A program made the position numbers and the translations under genes. This document shows positions 8,301 to 14,822 of a stretch of 64,000 nucleotides of DNA, piece by piece (positions within the stretch are counted from its first letter, which is position 1; each line of letters starts with the position of its first letter). The DNA is from an uncultured Subdoligranulum sp. (GTDB taxonomy: Bacteria; Bacillota; Clostridia; Oscillospirales; Ruminococcaceae): positions 2,927,240 to 2,991,239 of the forward strand of contig NZ_OZ007030.1 in the NCBI RefSeq assembly GCF_963931595.1, given 5' to 3'. The notes below the pieces were generated by a model, which was not told the origin of the DNA, ran no database searches, and worked only from the letters and a program-made list of their open reading frames with translations.

Positions 8301-10393
8301 CCGAACCCAAGAATCTTGCCGATGATAGCGGCGAGTTTGCTTGGAAGCAGGAAGCGGGCAACTGGATCGGTACAGTCAGCAATGTTGAATTGGCTGCAAG
8401 CGAAACCAAGACGTACAAGTACACCTACACCGTAGACGATGCGGATAAGGGCAAGACTATCAACAACGCGGCAGAAATCGCAGGCAAAGATCCCGAAGAT
8501 CCGGAGGACGGCGACGAGACCAAGACCGAGGTCGAAAACCCCGATGTGACGGTCACCAAATCGCTGACTGCAATCACCCGCAACGGCGAAGAAGTTACTA
8601 CCATTAATGCCAACACTGAACTCAAAGTCGGCGACGAGATCACTTACGAGATCAAAGTCAAGAATACTGGCAATGTCAATTTGTCCGGCCTGACTGTTAC
8701 GGATGAATTCAGCGGCTATGCCAAACCGGGCGATATTCAGGAAAGCGGCAACCCGGTGACAAGTGCTGTCTGGCAGGAGGGCAAAACGGACACTGACCCG
8801 AATTGGACCCTTACGATTGACGATATCGACCTGGATGTTAGAGAGAGTAAGACCTACACCTACACCTACACCGTCAATCAGGCGGACGCGGACAAGAACC
8901 TGACCAATACCGCAGCCGTGACCGGCGATGAACTCGACCCGGATGACCCCGATGATGAGGGCAAAGACGAGCGCCCGGTCAAGGACGACGGCGACATCAC
9001 CCTGCAGCCCGCCGACATCACCATCTATATGGGCGGTGAAAAAGGCTATACCGGCGTTGTAGATGGCGAGGGCAATATTGTCCAAAACGGCAACGGCAGC
9101 GAATCTCTGCCCGAACCCGGCTTCTACTTCACGCTGCCGGATGAGATCAACCAGGAGCTGAGTGCGGCGCTTGGCGAAGATCCCGATGCGGCCGTCGATC
9201 TTTCGAAATATATCACGGTCACGGCTATGGCCAATGACGATAAGCCCCGTACCTGGACACTGAAACAGTACGGTGCCACTACGTCCACCGCACTGATCGG
9301 TGAAGGCGAGGCACAGCGCGCGCACTTTGTGTATGAAATCGAACCGGCAAAAGGCCAGGATCCTATCCGCGTACAGTTTACCCATGATGGCAAAACGATC
9401 GTCAGCGATGAATTTGACGTTACAAATGCCCTGTACGAAGAGTACGGAATGTCGCTCTACCTGGGCGGAGTTGATCCCAACACCATCGCGTTTGTGATCA
9501 CCATTCCGGCATCGGACGGCGGCTCTACGCCTGCCAAGACCTACTACTGCGGTTTTAAGGAGTCGGAACCTGCGACCCTGACTGTGCGCTATGCTTCTGA
9601 TGCGCATACCACCACCAAGGCAGTGACCAGCGAGAATGATCTGAATCCGGATACCTTCGGCGTAGTGGTTGGGAGCAAACAGCTTTTCAATATCAACCAG
9701 AAGGACGAGGGCGCGGACGGCGTCGATGTGACGGCTAAGGATGTTTCCCTCTTGGTGGACAGCCTTGTTGGCGGTGAGGACTACGCCTACACGAGCGAAC
9801 TGTATAGTAAGGCTGTTACGGCCGCAGGATTCAAAAGCAGTGGCGTGTGGGGCCAGTACCTGGATCTGGTGGACGCTGAAAACGGCAATGCCTGGCTGAC
9901 CCCGGAAGGCGAAGTCACGGTCTTCTGGCCGTACCCCGCAGATGTCACTAAGGACACCGGAACGATTAAGCTCTACCACTTCGAAGGTCTGGACCGTGAC
10001 ATGGCGACCGGCAATGTGATGGCTGAAATCAAAAATACGGATGCTGTTGAGGTGCCAATCACCAGACTGGATGATGGCTTCACCTTCAAAACCTCCAGCT
10101 TCTCGCCCTTCGTGCTGGTGCAGGATACCACCCAGCCTTCCGGCGGGGAGGATAAGCCCTCCGGCGGCGACGACGGCAACAACGATAACAACAACAATAA
10201 CACCAACACCAACAACAATACCACCACGGTCAATGTGACCAGCACCGCTGCGGCCCAGCCTCAGGCTGCCACGGCGGCGATCCCCCAGACCGGCGACGCT
10301 ATGCCGGTGGGGCTGCTGGGCGGTCTGGCAGCGGCTGCCGCTGCCGGGTTCGCGGCTCTGTTTGTGATCCGTAAGCGCAAGCAGAACGGCTGA
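5360..10393 (+). CDS. Giant cell-wall-anchored surface protein with DUF11-like repeats and sortase signal
   Basis: The 1,677-residue protein starts at an ATG with AAGGAGG at 5343-5349. A signal peptide ends near AAFA-TEPEP (cut about residue 31). Residues 32-160 are a Pro/Thr/Glu stalk with two exact 14-residue repeats (APSEEPTETPDGSP). A Cys-dense patch of ten cysteines lies at about 392-418. Two repeats of roughly 140 residues at about 925-1205 share VTYQVEVENTGN/ITYEIKVKNTGN and end in TYTYTV, as in DUF11/DUF7507 adhesin domains. An Asn/Thr linker, IPQTG at 1641, a membrane span and RKRKQ form a sortase signal. The likely place is the cell surface, acting as an adhesin or shield; the ligand is unknown. 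Residues ~180-680 are coded by distinctly AT-richer DNA than the rest, suggesting domain acquisition. Confidence 0.85.
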   Translation: MRFWKKRLQRVAAMVCSVALVASMMPTAAFATEPEPTPTPEPTPVVETTPTPEPSESPESTDATVTTPAPGTDADSTAAPSEEPTETPDGSPAPSEEPTETPDGSPAPSEEPVESPEPSGEPADAATAPSGETTDSTTVPGEEGTETTDSTTVPNAENVEQQVSVPQTLKAADAVPFNVEEKAADHVGLGEIYADAENRIFLTLSDGDEASAPLQTGTFIIQLDGEELARVTVSNLPAYSLFLNINAVEYQVEAWGDSSNITVSKDDAFDRRGYKISNLTPRIDTEYTVTVNFTAPAVKDHDAIVIQDNENFYGTFYWTKGTATADDFARPIKVYVDDALKYDGTIQTPKDLSQLEYWFEANLEKYTSEVRIDSDDLDQYTRKNVTVYLTTKCPCGKENCQCAGSCDCISDCNCPECVPVEGEDMIVTPYGTITYDDDAEGVKVKMSVEIYVNGELATTTKQFTTTSAVHGSLGFSANEAHGYHFFAVGEAKNSYDLLCKKYGETEYQHNRSSWYPTKGDERIVFANVTDEEDYILRIYTWTFDNYTTLDVGFRNGTNSDVTGYYISYVARDPKTGEDRVYSYPATSFEVTQPQIIPFGREVTLTAQCVSGKEVTTWRAEAYGYTNLLIYGERGGNGPKVAPQDGYGNAVTIIPYGSTVRELVNIYIVETGNAAPEKYHDGDPIQIKVYLKDKDHDVTETWKQYITLSDDTKTQKLEYKYNKDTRVIDATYQYEIYNCADISMAANTGYTVQAVKANLVYGQEGSDGITAKKLDNVQGGSTVEIYLAPAYTVEYYVGGNDTESDEYTDAKVYSVDKTELTAGGTVPNEDNTSDEDKNHDAQGMQKEYPVTWKAAINDTITLVGATGLNAWYPKWDETSGTVDGNKLDTTLKLATILADTEGAIYTVNGNVIKFFGETANEGVDLTKSIVSVKRGETTLTENDIPATLKVDDVVTYQVEVENTGNVALSGLTITDTLTARGAEPKNLADDSGEFAWKQEAGNWIGTVSNVELAASETKTYKYTYTVDDADKGKTINNAAEIAGKDPEDPEDGDETKTEVENPDVTVTKSLTAITRNGEEVTTINANTELKVGDEITYEIKVKNTGNVNLSGLTVTDEFSGYAKPGDIQESGNPVTSAVWQEGKTDTDPNWTLTIDDIDLDVRESKTYTYTYTVNQADADKNLTNTAAVTGDELDPDDPDDEGKDERPVKDDGDITLQPADITIYMGGEKGYTGVVDGEGNIVQNGNGSESLPEPGFYFTLPDEINQELSAALGEDPDAAVDLSKYITVTAMANDDKPRTWTLKQYGATTSTALIGEGEAQRAHFVYEIEPAKGQDPIRVQFTHDGKTIVSDEFDVTNALYEEYGMSLYLGGVDPNTIAFVITIPASDGGSTPAKTYYCGFKESEPATLTVRYASDAHTTTKAVTSENDLNPDTFGVVVGSKQLFNINQKDEGADGVDVTAKDVSLLVDSLVGGEDYAYTSELYSKAVTAAGFKSSGVWGQYLDLVDAENGNAWLTPEGEVTVFWPYPADVTKDTGTIKLYHFEGLDRDMATGNVMAEIKNTDAVEVPITRLDDGFTFKTSSFSPFVLVQDTTQPSGGEDKPSGGDDGNNDNNNNNTNTNNNTTTVNVTSTAAAQPQAATAAIPQTGDAMPVGLLGGLAAAAAAGFAALFVIRKRKQNG

Positions 10394-10426
10394 TCCTGCC
10401 GCAGCACATTTTCCAAGGCATTCCGG

Positions 10427-10462
10427 GCCGGAGCCTCCGCAAGGGGGCTCCGGCTCTTTTTT
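10427..10462 (+). terminator. Terminator after the surface-protein gene
   Basis: The 9-bp arms GCCGGAGCC (10427-10435) and GGCTCCGGC (10446-10454) are followed by TCTTTTTT. Confidence 0.85.
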
Positions 10463-10480
10463 GCGGTTGGTTTGCCAAAT

Positions 10481-10494
10481 GTTGTCAGGACAAC
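10481..10494. promoter_or_regulatory. Palindrome upstream of D-lactate dehydrogenase, candidate operator
   Basis: GTTGTC and GACAAC flank an AG spacer, giving a perfect 6-bp dyad about 23 nt upstream of a TATAGT -10-like box (10517-10522). It resembles in shape, but not in spacing, the TTGT...ACAA sites of the redox repressor Rex. The assignment is inference. Confidence 0.3.
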
Positions 10495-10567
10495 GTACAG
10501 GCCGGGCGGAATTGGGTATAGTAGGAGCGCTGAACGCACATACTCACCCTGTAAGGAGGGCCCTTTT

Positions 10568-11563
10568 ATGAAGATCATTTTCTACGGTACGCGGGATTAC
10601 GACCGTCTGTACTTTGAATTGCTGGCAGCCGACCCGGAATACGGCTGCACCATCAAGTTCCTGGCCGCCAACCTGGACGTGGACACCGCGCCCCTGGCCG
10701 AGGGCGGCGACGCCGTCTGCGCCTTTGTGAACTCCGACTGCTCCGCCCCGGTGCTGGAAGCCCTGGCCAAGGCGGGCATCCGGCTGCTGCTCATGCGGTG
10801 CGCGGGCTACAACAACGTGGACCTGGAAGCCGCCAGGCGGCTGGGCATCACGGTGCTGCGGGTGCCGGGCTACAGCCCCGAGGCGGTGGCCGAGCACGCC
10901 ATGGCCCTGGCCCAGGCGGCCAACCGGCGCATCTGCAAGGCCTACATCAAGGTGCGCAACAACAACTTCGCCCTGGACGGACTGCTGGGCTATAACCTCT
11001 ACGGGTCCTGCGCGGGCATCATCGGCACGGGGCGCATCGGCGCGGCCATGGCCCGCATCTGCCACGGCTACGGCATGACGGTGCTGGCCTACGACCAGTA
11101 CCACAACCCCGACCTGGAGGGCATTGTCCGCTATGTGGAGCTGGACGAGCTGCTGCGGGCAGCCGACCTCATCAGCCTGCACTGCCCCCTCACCGCCGAG
11201 ACCCATCACCTCATCAACGCCGAAACCATCGCCCAGATGCGGGACAACGCCATCCTGGTGAACACCAGCCGGGGCGGACTCATTGACACCGACGCCCTCA
11301 TTGCGGCGCTGCGCAACCGCAAGTTCGCCGGCGTGGGCCTGGATGTATACGAGGACGAGGACGGCCAGGTGTTTGAGGATTTCTCCGACGCCGTGCTGGA
11401 AAACGAGGTGGTGCCCATCCTCACCAGTTTCCCCAACGTGGTGGTGACCAGTCACCAGGCCTTCTTTACCCGGACGGCGCTGCAGAGCATCGCCATCACC
11501 ACCATGGAGAACGCCCGCGCCTTTGCCCGGGGCGAAAAACTGGTCAACGAGGTGAAGGGGTAA
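10568..11563 (+). CDS. ldhA: D-lactate dehydrogenase (D-2-hydroxyacid dehydrogenase family)
   Basis: The 331-residue protein opens with MKIIFYGTRDYDRLYFE, close to LdhA-type enzymes (KxxxYxTxxYD). The NAD-binding loop is GIIGTGRIGAAMARIC near residue 150. The family signature with the catalytic Arg sits in LVNTSRGGLIDTDALI, the catalytic Glu in the GLDVYEDEDG region, and the catalytic His in VVVTSHQAFFT. It would reduce pyruvate to D-lactate with NADH in the cytoplasm, a fermentative electron sink. ATG 10568 is preferred because AAGGAGGG lies 7 nt upstream; longer in-frame starts run into the leader. It is monocistronic, flanked by a terminator upstream and the ridA promoter downstream. Assignment to D-lactate rather than another 2-oxoacid rests on similarity by eye. 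Confidence 0.85.
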   Translation: MKIIFYGTRDYDRLYFELLAADPEYGCTIKFLAANLDVDTAPLAEGGDAVCAFVNSDCSAPVLEALAKAGIRLLLMRCAGYNNVDLEAARRLGITVLRVPGYSPEAVAEHAMALAQAANRRICKAYIKVRNNNFALDGLLGYNLYGSCAGIIGTGRIGAAMARICHGYGMTVLAYDQYHNPDLEGIVRYVELDELLRAADLISLHCPLTAETHHLINAETIAQMRDNAILVNTSRGGLIDTDALIAALRNRKFAGVGLDVYEDEDGQVFEDFSDAVLENEVVPILTSFPNVVVTSHQAFFTRTALQSIAITTMENARAFARGEKLVNEVKG

Positions 11564-11630
11564 AAGGGCTGGCCTTTTGGGCCGGGATGCGCTACAATAG
11601 GGACAATCTACCGCAAAGGAGTTGTTTTGT

Positions 11631-12002
11631 ATGAAACGCATCGTCACCGACAAAGCCCCCGCCGCCCTGGGACCCTATGTCCAGGCGGTGGATACCGGCA
11701 GCACCGTCTATTGCAGCGGACAGCTGGGCCTGGACCCCGTCACCAATACCCTGGCCGACGGCGTGGCCGCCCAGACCCGCCAGTCGCTCGCGAACCTGCA
11801 GGCCGTTCTGGCGGAGGCCGGGCTGACCCTGGCCGACGTGGTCAAGACCACCGTCTTTGTGCAGGATCTCAAGGATTTCGGCACCGTCAATGAGGTGTAT
11901 GCGGAAATGTTCGGCGAGACCTACCCGGCCCGCAGCTGCGTCCAGATCGCGGCCCTGCCCAAGGGCGCTCTCGTGGAAATCGAGTGCATCGCCGCGCGGT
12001 GA
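11631..12002 (+). CDS. ridA: RidA family reactive enamine/imine deaminase
   Basis: The 123-residue protein has the RidA core: GPYVQAV near the start, YCSGQLGLDP, the long helix with QTRQSLANLQAVLAEAGL, and PARSCVQIAALPKGALVEIE at the end. The Arg in PARS is the residue that in RidA binds the substrate carboxylate, and the final Glu of the VEIE segment is also conserved. RidA hydrolyses 2-aminoacrylate and related imines from PLP enzymes, protecting those enzymes. ATG 11631 has AAAGGAG at 11615-11621. A TACAAT box at 11593-11598 may be its -10. The stop is followed within 20 nt by a MITE-like repeat that contains a strong terminator. Confidence 0.9.
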   Translation: MKRIVTDKAPAALGPYVQAVDTGSTVYCSGQLGLDPVTNTLADGVAAQTRQSLANLQAVLAEAGLTLADVVKTTVFVQDLKDFGTVNEVYAEMFGETYPARSCVQIAALPKGALVEIECIAAR

Positions 12003-12017
12003 GCATTCGGGGGGCGT

Positions 12018-12134
12018 GTTCTTTTCTTGCAAGAAAAGAACCAAAAGAACTCTAACTAAAAATGTCCCGGGGGATACTCCCCCGGGACATTTTTGATGGG
12101 AGTTTCTTCGGTTCCTTCTTTGCAAAGAAGGAAC
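12018..12134. mobile_element. 117-bp MITE-like element with palindromic ends and an internal terminator
   Basis: The two 35-bp ends (12018-12052 and 12100-12134) are imperfect inverted copies of each other. Each end also contains its own perfect 24-bp palindrome: 12018-12041 centred on CTTGCAAG, and 12111-12134 centred on TTTGCAAA. Between them lies a 17-bp stem (12058-12074 with 12078-12094) ending in a T run, which would stop transcription from ridA. The right 35-bp arm recurs without a mismatch in reverse complement at 22250-22284. Nothing in it codes for protein. Confidence 0.65.
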
Positions 12135-12188
12135 ATACCCCCAAAATGTTAAAATTCCGCCGGCGGATTCCGCAGGGGTTGCATAATG

Positions 12189-12197
12189 TGCTATAAT
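12189..12197 (+). promoter_or_regulatory. Extended -10 promoter for the RNase Z-like gene
   Basis: TGCTATAAT is a perfect TGn extended -10. No clear -35 is seen, as is usual for this class. The ATG at 12242 follows. Confidence 0.55.
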
Positions 12198-12241
12198 GTA
12201 CCCTGTAAATTGGGGTACTGTTGGGAAAGGGGGATTTGGCC

Positions 12242-13144
12242 ATGGTCACCGTCACATTGCTGGGCTGCGGCGGCACCCAGCCGCTGCCCGACCGGGCACT
12301 GTCCGCCCTCACCGTCAGCGTGGGGGGCGCCACCCTCCTGCTGGACTGCGGCGAGGGCACTCAGACCGCCCTGCGCCGCTGGGGTGTCAGCGCCTACCGT
12401 ATCACCCACATCCTGCTCACCCACTACCACGGGGACCACATCCTGGGCCTGCCCGGCCTGCTGCAAACCCTTTCGAGCCTCGGCCGCACCGCGCCCCTGA
12501 CCGTCGCCGGCCCGGCGGGTCTGGACGCTGTGGCGGCGCCCGTTTCCGCCCTGGCGGGACCTCTGCCCTTCGCCGTGCACTGGCAGGAGGCAGGAAACAC
12601 GCCCTTCGGGGCGGGCCCCCTCACCGTCACCCCCGTGCCGCTGCAGCACCGGGTGCCCTGCTGCGGCTACGCCCTGCACCTGCCCCGGGCCGGACGGTTC
12701 GATACCGCCCGGGCCAAAGCCGCCGGCATCCCGGTATCCCTCTGGGGACGGCTCCAGGCAGGGGAAAGCGTGGACGGCTTCACCCCCGACCAGGTGCTGG
12801 GCCCCGCCCGGCGTGGCCTCACGGTGGTGTATGCCACCGACACCCGCCCCTGTCCGGCCCTGCTGGACGCCGCCCGGGACGCAGATCTGCTCTGCATGGA
12901 CGCCACCTACGCCGACGACGCCGACCTGGATAAAGCCAAGCTCTACGGCCACGCCACCTGCCGGGAAACCGGCGCCCTGGCCGCCAAAGCGGGGGTGCGG
13001 CGGCTCTGGCTGACCCACTACTCGGCGGCGGTCACCGACCTGCAGCCCGGCCTGGCGGCCGCCCAAAGCCAATACCCCGGCGCCGTGGCGGGTACCGACG
13101 GGCTGCGGCTGGAACTGGATTTTGACAAAGGGGACAACCCCTGA
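12242..13144 (+). CDS. rnz: Ribonuclease Z-like metallo-beta-lactamase fold hydrolase
   Basis: The 300-residue protein has the RNase Z layout. LLDCGEGTQ is near residue 34, and the metal-binding HYHGDHILGLPGLL begins at His61. Further metal-ligand candidates are the His in PLQHRVPC, the Asp in ATDTRPC, the His in GHATCRETG and the His in LTHYS. RNase Z removes 3' trailers from tRNA precursors lacking encoded CCA, leaving a free discriminator base. ATG 12242 has AAAGGGGGA upstream. The downstream GNAT gene begins 42 nt after the stop with its own ribosome site. A general MBL hydrolase is the alternative, but the GLPGLL extension of the HxHxDH motif favours RNase Z. Confidence 0.8.
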   Translation: MVTVTLLGCGGTQPLPDRALSALTVSVGGATLLLDCGEGTQTALRRWGVSAYRITHILLTHYHGDHILGLPGLLQTLSSLGRTAPLTVAGPAGLDAVAAPVSALAGPLPFAVHWQEAGNTPFGAGPLTVTPVPLQHRVPCCGYALHLPRAGRFDTARAKAAGIPVSLWGRLQAGESVDGFTPDQVLGPARRGLTVVYATDTRPCPALLDAARDADLLCMDATYADDADLDKAKLYGHATCRETGALAAKAGVRRLWLTHYSAAVTDLQPGLAAAQSQYPGAVAGTDGLRLELDFDKGDNP

Positions 13145-13186
13145 CTTTTGCCCGAACACCGCCCCCTGAACAAAGGAGAACCCCCT

Positions 13187-13687
13187 ATGAAACCGACCTT
13201 CAAGCAAGTGACCAAGACCCGCTATGTGGAGCTGGTCAGCGAGCTGGCGAAGGAGATCTTCGTGCAGCATTACACCAAACTGACCCCCAAGGTGGCCGCC
13301 GCCCTGGCCGACAAATACCAGAGCGATGTGCTCACCGACGACGAGATCCACAGCGGGGTCATCAACTATTTCCTCATTTATCTCGGCAGCGAGCCGGTGG
13401 GGTATTTTGCCATGGACTTAGGGCCTGCCGGGGCGCTCTGCCTGAGCCGGCTGTTTTTGAAGGAAAAGGCCCGTGGCCAGGGCATCGGCCGCAGCGTGGT
13501 GGCCTACGCCCAGAAACTGGCGGAAGGGGACGGCCGGGGCCGCCTGTACATGCAGGTGTGGGCCCGGGACCTGAAAGCCGAGATGTTCTGCAAGAAATGC
13601 CGTTTCCGCAAGGCGGAGACGGTACCCGTGGAGGTGCTGCCCGGCGTGACGCTGGACATCACCACCTGGGAGAAACTTTGGAGATGA
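13187..13687 (+). CDS. GNAT family N-acetyltransferase
   Basis: The 166-residue protein has the GNAT fold signature: a hydrophobic strand GYFAMDL, a second strand CLSRLFLKEKARGQGIGRSVV containing the acetyl-CoA loop (RGQGIG), and a C-terminal segment LYMQVWARDLKAEMFCKKCRF, typical of amino-acid or aminoglycoside-type acetyltransferases. The substrate is not predictable. ATG 13187 is preceded by AAAGGAG. The sbcD gene starts 4 nt after the stop, so the three genes are probably one transcript although no functional link is obvious. Confidence 0.8.
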   Translation: MKPTFKQVTKTRYVELVSELAKEIFVQHYTKLTPKVAAALADKYQSDVLTDDEIHSGVINYFLIYLGSEPVGYFAMDLGPAGALCLSRLFLKEKARGQGIGRSVVAYAQKLAEGDGRGRLYMQVWARDLKAEMFCKKCRFRKAETVPVEVLPGVTLDITTWEKLWR

Positions 13688-13691
13688 CCCG

Positions 13692-14822
13692 ATGAAATTT
13701 CTGCATCTGGCGGACCTGCACCTGGGCAAACGGGTGAACGGGTTCGATCTGCTGGAGGACCAGCGCTACATTCTGGAACAGGTGCTGGCCCTGTGTGACG
13801 AGCACGACGTGGAGGCCGTGCTGCTGGCGGGGGATATCTACGACGCCCCGGTGCCGCCGGCGGCAGCCTGCACGCTGCTGGACTGGTTCCTGACCCAGCT
13901 GGCGGGGCGGCGCATTGCGGTGCTGGCCATCGCCGGCAACCACGACAGCGCCGAGCGGCTGGACTTCGCCGCGGGGCTGCTGGCCGCCCAGGGGGTACAC
14001 CTGGCCGGGCGGTTCACCGGCGCGCCCCGCCAGATCGTGCTGGAGGACCGCCACGGTCCGGTGGAATTCACCCTGCTGCCCTTTGTGCGGGCGGCCACCG
14101 TGCGGCACTTCCTGCCCGACGCCGACCTGCCCGACTACGACAGCGCCGTGGCCGCCGCCCTGGGGGCCTGCCAGCCCGCCGCGCCCCGGCGGGTACTGCT
14201 GGCCCACCAGATGGTGGTGGCGGGGGTCTGCCCGCCCCAGCTGTCGGGCAGCGAGACGGCACCCCTGACGGTGGGCACGGTGGATTCCATCGACGCCTCC
14301 CGGTTCGAGGGCTTTGCCTACACGGCCCTGGGCCACATCCACCGCCCCCAGCGGGTGGGCACCGACACCGTGCGGTACGCCGGGGCACCCCTGTGCTACC
14401 ATCTGGACGAGTGCGGCGCCGAAAAATCCGTGACGCTGGTGGACCTGGGCCGCCGCGGCGTGGAGGATATCCAGCTGCTGCCGCTGATCCCCCGGCGGGC
14501 CATGCGCCACCTGACCGGCCCGCTGGCCAAACTCACCCAGCACCCCACCGACACCGAGGACTATATCTGGGCCACCCTCACCGACCCCACGCCGCTGCCT
14601 GACGCCATGGCCGCCCTGCGGGCCGCCTACCCCAACGCCATGCGGCTGGACTACCAGCCCCGGGGCACCACGGCAGGCCCCGCCGACGCGGCGCTGGCCG
14701 TGCGGGGCAAGCCCTTTGCCGAGCTGTTCCAGGACTTTTTCACCCAGATGAACGGCCGCCCCCTGACCATTGAGGAGGCCCGGGCCGTCAAGCAGCTGCG
14801 AGAGGAGGCCGCCAAAGCATGA
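13692..14822 (+). CDS. sbcD: SbcD, nuclease subunit of the SbcCD (Mre11/Rad50-like) complex
   Basis: The 376-residue protein carries the calcineurin-like phosphoesterase motifs in order: LHLADLHLGKR (residues 4-14), AGDIYD (46-51), GNHDSAERL near 80, LLAHQMV near 175, and ALGHIHRPQ near 217. These residues bind two Mn2+ ions in the Mre11/SbcD family. With SbcC it cleaves hairpins and protein-blocked DNA ends. The stop overlaps the sbcC start in ATGA (14819-14822), showing translational coupling. The start ATG has GGAG 8 nt upstream inside the end of the GNAT gene. Confidence 0.93.
   Translation: MKFLHLADLHLGKRVNGFDLLEDQRYILEQVLALCDEHDVEAVLLAGDIYDAPVPPAAACTLLDWFLTQLAGRRIAVLAIAGNHDSAERLDFAAGLLAAQGVHLAGRFTGAPRQIVLEDRHGPVEFTLLPFVRAATVRHFLPDADLPDYDSAVAAALGACQPAAPRRVLLAHQMVVAGVCPPQLSGSETAPLTVGTVDSIDASRFEGFAYTALGHIHRPQRVGTDTVRYAGAPLCYHLDECGAEKSVTLVDLGRRGVEDIQLLPLIPRRAMRHLTGPLAKLTQHPTDTEDYIWATLTDPTPLPDAMAALRAAYPNAMRLDYQPRGTTAGPADAALAVRGKPFAELFQDFFTQMNGRPLTIEEARAVKQLREEAAKA

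Noticed and set aside
6188..9979. Very long frame on the minus strand inside the surface-protein gene
   Set aside because: It is a mirror of codon bias in the plus-strand gene, which has a signal peptide, repeats and sortase signal.
10481..10494. Definite Rex operator
   Set aside because: The dyad is shorter and more closely spaced than known Rex sites, so it is kept only as a candidate operator.
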